Source: Bacteroidetes bacterium GWA2_40_15 (GTDB lineage Bacteria > Bacteroidota > Bacteroidia > Bacteroidales > VadinHA17). From it: a DNA stretch of 64,000 nucleotides. The DNA lies in contig MENI01000088.1 of NCBI GenBank assembly GCA_001768195.1, positions 13,265 through 77,264 of the forward strand, given 5' to 3'. The stretch's first letter is position 1. Each line of letters begins with the position of its first letter. The notes beneath the pieces were generated by a model. The model did no database searches. It was not told the origin of the DNA and saw only the letters and a program-made list of their open reading frames with translations. Position numbers and translations under genes: made by a program. Below are positions 10,103-18,769 of this stretch, piece by piece.

Positions 10103-10510
10103 TTAAATAAGAAGAATTAACATTATTACCATCATAACTCCCATCATTGATCCCATTCCAATTAACATTTTATTCTTGTGCGATTTGTCTTGTGGGTTAT
10201 CTGCATTCATACCGTTCATCGGCATGCACATCATCTTCATTTTGTGACGTCCGCCATTGTTTTTGTTAACGGAAGAAGTTTTCTTAACAAGCTGCATACC
10301 GCATTTTGGACAACTTCCGGGCATGTATGATTGGATTTTGGGATGCATCGGACAAGTATAGACAGAAATTGTATCATTCCGTAATGAATCTGGCCTGAAT
10401 TCGTTCTCGGGTTTGTGTAATCCAGAATTGTCTTGTCCGATACAAAGAAAAGGAATCAGGAATGTGAGGGTTATAATCATTGTTAAAAGTTTCTTTTTAA
10501 GAGTTTTCAT
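10103..10510 (-). CDS. HMBD protein with C-terminal membrane anchor
   Basis: A 135-residue protein with a signal peptide (about 1-25), one HMBD module (about 51-82, YTCPMHP...CPKCGM), a Met/His/Lys-rich segment (about 90-115) and a C-terminal hydrophobic helix rich in Met, Leu and Ile. The domain would face the periplasm. It is the gene immediately upstream of cusA (188-base gap) in the same direction. Like the other HMBD proteins here it probably binds copper before transfer to the pump. That role is inferred from domain and context. Confidence 0.7.
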   Translation of the reverse strand: MKTLKKKLLTMIITLTFLIPFLCIGQDNSGLHKPENEFRPDSLRNDTISVYTCPMHPKIQSYMPGSCPKCGMQLVKKTSSVNKNNGGRHKMKMMCMPMNGMNADNPQDKSHKNKMLIGMGSMMGVMMVIMLILLI

Positions 10511-10616
10511 TTTCTAAAGTATAAGAAATGTATTTACTGAAAGATTGTTTGAAATAAAACGACAATTATAAATAAGAATACTTTCTCACTTGTAATTCAA
10601 GGAAGGAAACAGAATA

Positions 10617-11036
10617 TCAGATACGGAAAACACAAATGCCGGTGAGATCCACGCTGGTAGACATCAAAGCCCCAGGAGGACTTAGATTCGAATATAAAGG
10701 ATTATTATGTGTTTGGGATTTGGCTGATAACTTCACCGGAATTGCGAGGACCTGAAAATTATACTGATATAATTCCGGCATAAAAGGAAATTCTGGTGTG
10801 TAATTATTGTCAATTCCACATGTGATTACGACATCATCACAGCAATGGGTTTTAAAATTAGCCCCCTGGAGAGGTATTTCCTCATGTAATCCTTCCATTC
10901 CGCAGTCAGCTAACTTACCTGTAACTGATAAAATGGTAGCAACTTCTTTTCCACCGCAATAGTGTGTTGCAACGGAAATATGTAGCATAGCTGCCAGCAT
11001 TAAAAGTGAAAGGGATATGGAAAAAACCTTTTTCAT
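10617..11036 (-). CDS. HYC_CC_PP-type secreted cysteine-containing protein (copy 2)
   Basis: A 139-residue secreted protein with an N-terminal signal peptide followed by the HYCGG motif, a second Cys (DCGM), a CC pair (HCCDD) and a C-terminal PP motif (SPPGA). These three motifs define the small Bacteroidota family called HYC_CC_PP, which often accompanies copper-resistance genes. The His, Cys and CC residues suggest metal binding or redox activity. No function has been proven to my knowledge. A close relative lies at 12734-13147 with the same end (CVFRI). Confidence 0.7.
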   Translation of the reverse strand: MKKVFSISLSLLMLAAMLHISVATHYCGGKEVATILSVTGKLADCGMEGLHEEIPLQGANFKTHCCDDVVITCGIDNNYTPEFPFMPELYQYNFQVLAIPVKLSAKSQTHNNPLYSNLSPPGALMSTSVDLTGICVFRI

Positions 11037-11138
11037 AAACTATGTAACCAAGATCTGTCGGAAATGTTTTGCATGGGAAGGATTTTTTCTTAAAAAAACT
11101 CATTTAAGTTTTTGGAAATTCATTCAATTAAGCCGGAT

Positions 11139-12218
11139 TTAATCCCTTACACACCTGACAGCAAAAGCAAAATTTTTGTTGGTATAAAAGCTTCCGATGT
11201 TTGAGTGGGGCTTAAAGTCGATAGTTATATCCCACATCCAGGCATTTGGAGAAGATCCATCCGTAGAAGTCCACCAGTGGCTGTTGAGGCCTATGCTGCC
11301 GAATGACCCTCCCTTTTCTTCGTTACGGCCCCCGCCGGGAAGACCTGAAAAACCATAACCATCGGTACCATTCCCGCTCTCGTCCACCCATCCGGTGGTT
11401 GTTTTTAGAACTATACCCTCATCTCCAAAATGGCCATCCCTCGAAACATAATCTTTTAGAGTTATCCACTCCGCATGGCTGGGAACATGCCAGCCGGCAG
11501 GACAAACCCCTTTTACTCCACTTGGGTTGGCATTAGAGCTGGTTTGCCCCAGCATAACTGCCATCCAGTTATAATAAACACCATATAATGAATAGTAATA
11601 GGTCGCTTTTGCTTCAGCTACCTCTTTTCCGTAATAATCAAACACATAATAATAAGGGGAATTAAAAGAGCTTTCATTGGGTGGATTGACGGAAGGTAAA
11701 TAGGCAAGGTTTTCTGACATCCAAACCTGTGTTCCTATTTTAACCCAGCCATATTCCATTCCATCACGTTCATCGGTAAAAGTACCCTTACAATCTTCAA
11801 AATCATCAATGTCTTTACAAGCTGTTGTGAAACTTTTTTCTTCTGAGTAAACGGTTCCACGATTATTGGTAGCATAAGCTCTTGCATAATAAGTTGTATT
11901 GGAAGATAAACCGGTAATCATAGTTGTAAAGCTTCCTGTTCCTGCCCCATACATGGTTATATTATCAAATATAGTCGGATTTTTAAATTCACTCCAGCAT
12001 ACTCCCCTCTCCGATACATCATAATTTCCCGGGGAAATAATAATTGCCCTGCCTCTTACCTTTGTCTGATGGATATGAAATATATCAAAATGTCTTATTT
12101 CAATTAAACTATCCTGTTCAAAAGGAATTTCAATACCCTTCTTGTCTTTTTCACAACTTGTTAGTAAAGAAGAAAAGAAGATATTAAATAACAAAATACA
12201 ATAACTGAACCTTCTCAT
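11139..12218 (-). CDS. FISUMP-domain lipoprotein
   Basis: A 359-residue lipoprotein (signal ending near LLTSC) with a fibronectin-like middle (Ser/Thr-rich, SSNTTYYARAYATN) and a C-terminal FISUMP domain (Fibrobacter succinogenes major paralogous domain). The FISUMP domain is recognised by GWVKIGTQVWMSENLAYLP, GWHVPSHAEW, GFSGLPGGGR and the end AFAVRCVRD. It would sit at the outer membrane or cell surface. Function is unknown for the family. Its position inside a run of copper genes, on the same strand and only 17 bases from the HMA-protein gene, is odd. Confidence 0.8.
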   Translation of the reverse strand: MRRFSYCILLFNIFFSSLLTSCEKDKKGIEIPFEQDSLIEIRHFDIFHIHQTKVRGRAIIISPGNYDVSERGVCWSEFKNPTIFDNITMYGAGTGSFTTMITGLSSNTTYYARAYATNNRGTVYSEEKSFTTACKDIDDFEDCKGTFTDERDGMEYGWVKIGTQVWMSENLAYLPSVNPPNESSFNSPYYYVFDYYGKEVAEAKATYYYSLYGVYYNWMAVMLGQTSSNANPSGVKGVCPAGWHVPSHAEWITLKDYVSRDGHFGDEGIVLKTTTGWVDESGNGTDGYGFSGLPGGGRNEEKGGSFGSIGLNSHWWTSTDGSSPNAWMWDITIDFKPHSNIGSFYTNKNFAFAVRCVRD

Positions 12219-12235
12219 TTTTAAATATTTACTTG

Positions 12236-12604
12236 TTATCTGGTTCGTTCATAACGGCAGCATTCCGGAAGTTTTGCATAAACATCATCAGGTGCCTTGT
12301 ACTTTTCAGTATCGTGACCGACTGAAGCGATTTTTTTACTGAGTGCATCTTTATTTGTTTTCGAGGGATCATATGTCACGGTAATAAGCTGTGTTTTTGA
12401 ATCCCATGAAGCGCTTGTTGCACCTTCCGCTTTGACAATTTTCTCTATGCGGTTTTTACACATATCACAATTCCCGGATACTTTAAATGATTCGGTTTTT
12501 GCTGAGGCTGTATTCATTTTGCTATGGTCATGTGCCTGAGCAGTAGCTGAAGCACTAAACCCTATAACAAACAATACTGTAAGAAAAAGATTTAAAGTTT
12601 TCAT
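12236..12604 (-). CDS. secreted heavy-metal-associated (HMA) domain protein
   Basis: A 122-residue protein with a signal peptide (about 1-23), a short His-containing linker (AHDHSKM) and an HMA/MerP-type fold (about 40-105) with the metal site CDMC (Cys46 and Cys49) in the usual GxCxxC context. The tail carries an additional CC pair. It would be a periplasmic copper chaperone comparable to MerP or CopZ but exported. It stands within the copper island, 17 bases upstream of the FISUMP gene. Specific metal is not determined by sequence. Confidence 0.82.
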   Translation of the reverse strand: MKTLNLFLTVLFVIGFSASATAQAHDHSKMNTASAKTESFKVSGNCDMCKNRIEKIVKAEGATSASWDSKTQLITVTYDPSKTNKDALSKKIASVGHDTEKYKAPDDVYAKLPECCRYERTR

Positions 12605-12733
12605 AATGATAATATTTTAGTGATAATTAAGAAATTTGGCTAATAAGAATATACTCAACCCAAAAAGCCATACTATTATCTTTTCCAGATAATAATAACA
12701 GTCTTAGAATTGAGAAAATAAAAGACTATGAAA

Positions 12734-13147
12734 TCAAATGCGGAAAACGCAAATTTCAGATCGTTTTAATGATGATTTGTGGTAATCCCCAGGAGGTAAT
12801 ACCCAATCAACCGGATCAGTATTTAATGAGTTACCCGGGAGAAAATTCCCAATATGTATTGGAAGTAAGTCTCTTTGAGAAGTTGGATTCGATAATTTGA
12901 AGTATTCAGGAAAATAGTTGCTGTTAAGACTGTAAAAGGAAAGCTGATCTTCGCAGCATTTTTTATCGATAGCCTGATGACCCGGACAACTTGATTCATA
13001 TTGTTCCATTCCGCATGATGCAAGCTTCCCTGTAACAGAAATCTTAACATCTATAAGGTTCCCACCACAATAATGACGATCCAGGCTTACCTGCATTCCG
13101 GACACAAGTAAAATTGCAGCAGTTAATATGGTTAGTACTTTTTTCAT
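12734..13147 (-). CDS. HYC_CC_PP-type secreted cysteine-containing protein (copy 1)
   Basis: A 137-residue secreted protein, paralogue of the one at 10617-11036. After the signal peptide come HYCGG, SCGME, a KCCED pair and a C-terminal LPPGD motif, ending with the shared CVFRI. It is the first gene of the minus-strand copper island. The upstream 271 bases are the divergent intergenic region shared with tcdA. Probable copper-linked periplasmic or outer-membrane protein, function unproven. Confidence 0.7.
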   Translation of the reverse strand: MKKVLTILTAAILLVSGMQVSLDRHYCGGNLIDVKISVTGKLASCGMEQYESSCPGHQAIDKKCCEDQLSFYSLNSNYFPEYFKLSNPTSQRDLLPIHIGNFLPGNSLNTDPVDWVLPPGDYHKSSLKRSEICVFRI

Positions 13148-13241
13148 CTAATATATAACAACAAAGGTAGTAAAAAGTTGTATTGATTGTACGATTTAAG
13201 ACTATTTTAACACTCGGCTTAGAGAAAGGTCATTTGAATCG

Positions 13242-13269
13242 TTGTACCTTTTGACCGCCATAGGTACAA
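13242..13269. promoter_or_regulatory. 8-bp inverted repeat between the copper island and tcdA
   Basis: TTGTACCT and AGGTACAA form a perfect inverted repeat with a 12-base spacer in the divergent intergenic region. It lies about 95 bases upstream of the first copper-island gene and about 150 bases before tcdA. The symmetry and spacing resemble an operator for a dimeric regulator, perhaps metal-responsive, but no regulator gene is in the window and chance cannot be excluded. Confidence 0.3.
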
Positions 13270-13418
13270 AACAGGTCTGGTATGTCCTCTCTTGTATTCT
13301 TCTGAGTCTTTTTACTTATTGTTTGAATCCAACGAAATGTATTTATTTGCATCGTCAATCAAAAGACTTACTAAAAGGTGCCTGATCTTTTTAGAATAAT
13401 TTTAAACATCTCATATAA

Positions 13419-14213
13419 ATGATATCTGAAAAGGGGATATTTCAACGCACCGAGTTGCTGCTGGGTTCAGAAATAATGTCGGAGATTGCCCAAAAGAAGG
13501 TCATTATCTTCGGAATAGGTGGTGTCGGGGGCTGGTGTGCTGAAAGCCTTATAAGATCAGGCATCCGTAATCTTACTATTGTGGATTCTGACAGGATTTG
13601 TGTTACCAACATTAACCGTCAGCTTCATGCAACGACGCAGACTGTGGGAGAAGTTAAAACTGATGTGCTGAAAAACCGGCTGCTGGCTATAAACCCTTCT
13701 GCCAGTATTACAGGTATTCAAAAAATTTACAATAAGGATAATCACGACTCCTTTCAGCTGGAACAGTATGATTATATAATTGATGCCATCGACAGCCTTG
13801 GAAGCAAAATAAACCTTATCAGGAAGGCCACTAGAACCAATGCAGTACTTTTCTCATCAATGGGAGCCTCACTGAAAATAGATCCTACAAGGATAAAAGT
13901 TGCTGAATTCTGGGAAGTTATTGGTTGTCCGCTGGGTTCAAAAGTAAGAAAGATGATAAGGAAAGGGGATCTGCCTGCAAAAGAATTCCTGTGCGTTTTC
14001 AGTGACGAGATTCTTGAATCCAAAGGATCGGGGACATCATGCGGTACAGATAAATGCCTGTGTCCAAAAAACAATAAAGCCAATGGTGATCCTGAACTTG
14101 CCGATCATGAATGGTGCAGCCGGAAAGCTGTCATCAACGGAACAATAGCACATATTCCGGCTATCTTCGGGTTCACACTTGCAGGACTGGTAATCCAGGA
14201 TATCTGTAACTGA
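13419..14213 (+). CDS. tcdA: tRNA threonylcarbamoyladenosine dehydratase (TcdA)
   Basis: Cytoplasmic E1-like (ThiF/MoeB fold) enzyme of 264 residues. TcdA converts t6A at position 37 of ANN-decoding tRNAs into the cyclic form ct6A using ATP. The nucleotide-binding loop GIGGVGGWCAE (about 32-42), the NINRQ segment after the Asp-containing strand end (DSD), and the DAIDS motif are typical. Length is close to the 268 residues of E. coli TcdA, and the absence of zinc-binding CxxC pairs and the WCSRKAV segment favour TcdA over ThiF or MoeB. It is the first plus-strand gene after the copper island and appears to be a stand-alone gene. Confidence 0.85.
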   Translation: MISEKGIFQRTELLLGSEIMSEIAQKKVIIFGIGGVGGWCAESLIRSGIRNLTIVDSDRICVTNINRQLHATTQTVGEVKTDVLKNRLLAINPSASITGIQKIYNKDNHDSFQLEQYDYIIDAIDSLGSKINLIRKATRTNAVLFSSMGASLKIDPTRIKVAEFWEVIGCPLGSKVRKMIRKGDLPAKEFLCVFSDEILESKGSGTSCGTDKCLCPKNNKANGDPELADHEWCSRKAVINGTIAHIPAIFGFTLAGLVIQDICN

Positions 14214-14299
14214 ATTTCTTAAACAGATGAAATACATGTGACAAAAACCCAACAACATCATCAACCATGACAACCATCAAGTATCAAAAGAATTTAACC

Positions 14300-14954
14300 A
14301 TGAAAAAACTTATTATACCTCTCTTCCTGTGTTTATCTTTCCAGTCTTATGCAGGGCCCGATGAAGAGACTGCATCAGATCAGGTTAATCATATTCAGGA
14401 CGTTTACAAAACAATTGACTCGTTTAATCTTAAGATTGATATTTTTTATACAAATCAATCATTTGAAAGAGAGAATAATACAGCAATTGTATTCTTTCAT
14501 GGCGGCGGTTGGGCATACGGATCCCCGGGTGAATTCTTTTCAACCTGTGAACGGTATGCAAGGATGGGAATAGTGACCTTTTCGGTAGAATATCGTCTGT
14601 CAATAGAAAATGGCGTAACACCACACAGAACGATCAGTCCGATCGAATCGGTAATGGATGCAAAATCTGCCATGCGATGGTAAAATATGGAGCATCTCTC
14701 CTGCTCATAATATAAGAGGAGGATTACCCCCGATGATTGAATTCCATGGTACTGATGATGAACAGGTTCCTAAATGGACTGTTCAATTTTTTGAAAGTGA
14801 CATGAAAAAGGAAGGTAATTATTTTGAACTTCATATCTATGAGCGAAGGAAACACTATCTGGGGGATGGAAACCCGAAATATTCACGCTACCTTGATGAT
14901 GAAATACTTAAGGTTGCAGATGATTTTCTTCGAAAATATAGTCTCCTGGATTAA
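14300..14954 (+). pseudogene. secreted alpha/beta hydrolase with internal deletion and frameshift
   Basis: The first part encodes a signal peptide (ATG at 14300) and the oxyanion-hole motif HGGGW of a BD-FAE/esterase-type alpha/beta hydrolase, then stops at about 14683 after SAMRW. The second part, in a different frame from about 14670, resumes with KIWSISPAHNI...PPMIEFHGTDDEQVP, the C-terminal region with the acidic residue of the triad and a His-containing KHYLG. The segment between, which should carry the GxSxG nucleophile and about 100 residues, is missing. The simplest reading is an internal deletion that also shifted the frame, so the gene is inactive. Confidence 0.8.
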
Positions 14955-14986
14955 TACTCCTGTAATACTTTGTGTTGAGTTTTTCA

Positions 14987-17900
14987 TTAAACAAGAACAA
15001 ATGCAGCCCAAACAGATGGCATCCCGGGATATTTTGATTTCATGAAGTTCTGAGCATTCCTGAATGCATCATGAATAGGCTGTCCGGAAATCCAGCTCTC
15101 ATAGAATTTGTTCATCAATTCAGAGGTCTGGTAATCCGGCACTTGCCATAAAGAAATAATCATATAACCTGCACCAGCCATTTTAAATGATCTCTGCAGA
15201 CCGAACACACCCTCCGAACCCTTAATCTCACCAAGACCTGTCTCACATGCTGATAAAACAACCAGGCGGGTATTCGGAAGATACATTTCTGCCACCTCAG
15301 AGGCGAGGATAACACCATCTTCAATATCCGGCGGAATTTCTTCGTTTTTCCATACATGGTTTCCTCCGGCAAATATCAATCCTGATCTGAAAAGCGGATT
15401 CTCAGCTGTCCGGTATAAATTTTCTTTGGATACCGAACGTGTTCCCTGAATCTGATGTAAAACTGCCGGTTTAGGAAAGAAGAAACCATGAGTGGCAATG
15501 TGCAAACATATAGGTGAATTATTATTATTGAATGATTTAAAACTTTCCTCAGTCGCCTCATCTCCTGAGAATACCTGAGTGGGGATATCCATTTTGTTTA
15601 TAAGCGGTTCTATTTTCTGAACTTCGCTCAGTGTTCCATCCAGAAACATGAAACCTGCTCCCCTCATTGAATCATTCGCCCTGAAACAAGCCCGGACAGG
15701 CAGTCCTTGTTTGTTTGATGCCTTATTTTGAGATTTCAACCTTGAAATATCAGAGTCGTAGTTTATCCCTCCGTAAAAAACCATCTTAAGATTTCCGGAT
15801 GAATGAAACATTTCATCAGATTTTTTGATAACTTCCCTGGTACTTGTCACTGCAACAAGCTTATACTTGTCGGATAAATAATAATTTTCACTGCAGAGAA
15901 TGGCATTAAATGAAATCAGATTCAACAATCCTGCCGGAGAATAATATATTTTTTCCGTCTCCTCCAGATATATCTCCATCGGTTTCCATATAATGTCGTA
16001 AAGGTTTCTGTCATGCTCCGACAATCCCTCTCCCTTTGAAAACCTGTAAAGCCTGTCAATATTTACATTATCACCGGATCTGTTCTTATCAATCAGATCC
16101 TTCAGATCAATCTCGTTGAATAACTCGATCATCACAGGGAACTTCATTCCTGGTTTTAAAACAAGTGCATAATAAAGAATGGTATCACCGCCCGTTGAAA
16201 CAAACTCTATAGCGGCTTCTTTATTGACAAGGGAGCTCTGTACATCCTGCCACGTGACTCTGTTACCATAAACTGAAAAGGCAGTCAAAGCAGGTTGTGC
16301 TTTCAATTTTTTTGAAAGTTCTTTTTCAAGGTTTATCGAGATTCTCTCCAGGCTATCTGTGCTTACCCATCGCTGGTCGGGGGGCAGCTTTTCCTGTTCA
16401 AGTAGCATTGTCCTTACTGAATTCATGCTTACATACATGTCCGTAAGGATTTTATCACCACTATTCAAAACAGCCTGCCTTAGAGCCCTGGACGATTGCA
16501 AAACAATCCCTTTCAGAGCCAGTTGGTTATTATAGGCAACACCGGTTAACGATGGATTCCTCAATTTCCGGTTATAAACAAAAGAGTTAAACTTGCCGAA
16601 ATCTGCGGTGAAGATTGAAATGTATTCTTCTTTTTCTTTTTCTGCGAGGTAGGAGAAATTACGTTCTATCTGGTAATGATAATTCCCGTTCACCCTGAGA
16701 TAAAGCAGTTCGGCGCTGTCTGGTCTGCCTGTAAGCTCATACAAATCAGCAAGATAGTTAAGGGATTTTGTATATAACGGATGATTTTCTCCGGTATTCC
16801 TTTTGTTAATTTCAACTGATCTCTTAAGCAAAGGTTCAGCCTCAGAATACCTTTTCGCTGTTATGAAGACAGAGGCCAGGCTCATCACAGCACCGGCAAA
16901 ATCAGTATGTTCTTCACCCAGGCACTTCCGGTATATCTCGACAGCCTGTTGCTGGTACTCTTCAGCCTCCCTGAATTTCCCCTCTGTAATACTTATTGAT
17001 GATAGGTTCTCTAAGGAATATGCTACGACCGTACTTATTTCACCAATATTTTTCTTCTTTATTTCCAGGGCTTTCAGAATAAGCGGCCGTGCCATTTCCT
17101 CCTTCCCGGTTTTCCGGTACAGATTTGCCAGATTATCAATACTGATCGCATAATCTGTGCTTTCTTCGCCAAAAAGCACTTTTCCTTTTTCAAGAATCTC
17201 AAGATAGGACTTCTCTGCCCTAGGGTAATTCCCTGTCAATGTATGCAGATTACCAATCAGATTCAGGTATGACAGGTAGTTAAAACTGTTCTTCTCTTCC
17301 ATTTCTTCCCTGGTAACGGTTCTGACTGCCATTTCCTCTGCTGAGGCATAATCAACTATCAAAGTATAGAGCTGTGATAAGTTAAAATATGTATCGGATG
17401 TATCATATCCTCCTGTTTCCTGTAACTGTAATGCCTCCATATAAATCGCCATGGACTTTTCATAATCGCTTGTTTCCCTGTAGAGTGTTGCCAGTTCCAT
17501 CAGATATAAGGCATAATTCTCAGATTTTATCCTGCCGGATGATTCTTCTATCTGAAGGGCTTTTTGAAACAACGGCTCAGCAGCACTGAACTGAGATAAT
17601 TTTATATAAATTTTCCCTATTTTTGTCAGGAAATAGGCATTTATCTCCCCATTGTTTTTCCCGGCATCTTTTAAAGCATTTTTATAGAGACTGATTGCCG
17701 CCTGGTAATTTTCTGTCTCCTCATTGACCGCTGCCAGAAGTGCAATTATTACAGGGTAGTATTCCCTGAAATCTGAAGTTTTGATTCTCCTGAGACCTAT
17801 AGCCTCTTTAAGTACAGATTCAGCTTCAATATACCTGCCGGTTTCATAATACAATGAACCCAGGTTAAAAAGTGTGTATGCATAGACCGGACTTTCTTTC

Positions 17901-18331
17901 TCTTTTTCATCTGCCTGGAATTCAATTGCCTCCAAAATAAGCGGTTCTGCTTCAGCGTATCTCTTTTTTTCCGCCAGAAACGAACTGTACTCATTCAGGG
18001 CAAGGATAAAATATTGATCGGATTCATCTGAATATTCCCTGTAAAGTTCGATAGCCTCTTTATAATATGTTTCAGCCGAATCTAATTCCCCTGTTTCAGA
18101 ATAGATATATCCTATACATCTTTTCAAATATGCATACTCAGGTGTTTCTGTTTCTTCACATACTCTATAAAGACTATCGGTCATAAATGCTACTTCTAAT
18201 GCCCTGGCGAAATTATTTTTATCGATCTCCTGGTTGATTTCTTTGAGGGATCTGCTGATAAGCTTATAAATATTCTGAGAGGATGCCATGCCAGAAGCCA
18301 TAATCAGTATTATGCAGAAAAATGTTTTCAT
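14987..18331 (-). CDS. secreted TPR-repeat CHAT-domain protein
   Basis: Large protein (about 1114 residues from the ATG at 18331, preferred over the upstream start at 18379 because it gives a proper signal peptide). Residues about 20-600 are a long array of TPR units with repeated spacing such as YAEAEPLILEA and YxxAxxLY. The last third is a CHAT caspase-like protease domain with the catalytic pair His (HIATHGF, about residue 947) and Cys (SACETG, about 1028), followed by the GVFGLQRSF and SLWQVPD motifs. CHAT proteins are cysteine peptidases often controlled by partner sensors. This one is predicted to be exported and has no obvious partner or substrate gene alongside. Catalytic residues are intact. 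Confidence 0.88.
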   Translation of the reverse strand: MKTFFCIILIMASGMASSQNIYKLISRSLKEINQEIDKNNFARALEVAFMTDSLYRVCEETETPEYAYLKRCIGYIYSETGELDSAETYYKEAIELYREYSDESDQYFILALNEYSSFLAEKKRYAEAEPLILEAIEFQADEKEKESPVYAYTLFNLGSLYYETGRYIEAESVLKEAIGLRRIKTSDFREYYPVIIALLAAVNEETENYQAAISLYKNALKDAGKNNGEINAYFLTKIGKIYIKLSQFSAAEPLFQKALQIEESSGRIKSENYALYLMELATLYRETSDYEKSMAIYMEALQLQETGGYDTSDTYFNLSQLYTLIVDYASAEEMAVRTVTREEMEEKNSFNYLSYLNLIGNLHTLTGNYPRAEKSYLEILEKGKVLFGEESTDYAISIDNLANLYRKTGKEEMARPLILKALEIKKKNIGEISTVVAYSLENLSSISITEGKFREAEEYQQQAVEIYRKCLGEEHTDFAGAVMSLASVFITAKRYSEAEPLLKRSVEINKRNTGENHPLYTKSLNYLADLYELTGRPDSAELLYLRVNGNYHYQIERNFSYLAEKEKEEYISIFTADFGKFNSFVYNRKLRNPSLTGVAYNNQLALKGIVLQSSRALRQAVLNSGDKILTDMYVSMNSVRTMLLEQEKLPPDQRWVSTDSLERISINLEKELSKKLKAQPALTAFSVYGNRVTWQDVQSSLVNKEAAIEFVSTGGDTILYYALVLKPGMKFPVMIELFNEIDLKDLIDKNRSGDNVNIDRLYRFSKGEGLSEHDRNLYDIIWKPMEIYLEETEKIYYSPAGLLNLISFNAILCSENYYLSDKYKLVAVTSTREVIKKSDEMFHSSGNLKMVFYGGINYDSDISRLKSQNKASNKQGLPVRACFRANDSMRGAGFMFLDGTLSEVQKIEPLINKMDIPTQVFSGDEATEESFKSFNNNNSPICLHIATHGFFFPKPAVLHQIQGTRSVSKENLYRTAENPLFRSGLIFAGGNHVWKNEEIPPDIEDGVILASEVAEMYLPNTRLVVLSACETGLGEIKGSEGVFGLQRSFKMAGAGYMIISLWQVPDYQTSELMNKFYESWISGQPIHDAFRNAQNFMKSKYPGMPSVWAAFVLV

Positions 18332-18540
18332 ATACGTCTGATTTATAAAGTAAATTGTCTGTATTGTTCTTCTGAACAATCAGGTTTCTCAAAAAGATCC
18401 GGGCAAGTTAAAAATATTTTACACAAAACATTAATATGGCAGCTCTGACAGTTATGATAAATGTCACTATTAAAAATATTTCTCCAAATTTTTGAGTTGA
18501 GTCACAATCATATCTTAAAGTGTCACAAAACCTCACCGCA

Positions 18541-18758
18541 TCTTTGACAAAGCTGTTGAATTATCACTGAAAAGTTACTCAATAGACTCAGGTAATAAGG
18601 AATCTCTGAGAGTTCCTGGACTTAGCTACCTTTTCAAAAGACAATATCAGGAATCATCATTCTATTTCATAAAATTTATTGAAATATTAAATAACCTGGG
18701 AGAATTTCAAACCGGTAGTATGGTACCTATCGGATATGCGTTCCTCAGGAATGGATAA
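18541..18758 (+). pseudogene. TPR-protein remnant, diverged copy of the 29.05-29.26 kb segment
   Basis: This stretch keeps an open frame of about 69 codons ending in TAA at 18756, with no start codon. Its translation (SIDSGNKESLRVPGLSYLFKR... and EFQTGSMVPIGYAFLRNG) matches the TPR part of the broken regulator at 28212-29605 almost residue for residue. DNA similarity is obvious by eye from about 18541 to 18758 against about 29050 to 29262. No other part of the gene is present, so this is a fragment of a paralogous copy. Confidence 0.8.
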
Positions 18759-18769
18759 AAAAAGGATTT

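Noticed and set aside
13148-13418. Small RNA or riboswitch between copper island and tcdA
   Set aside because: Beyond one 8-base inverted repeat, no conserved riboswitch fold could be recognised.
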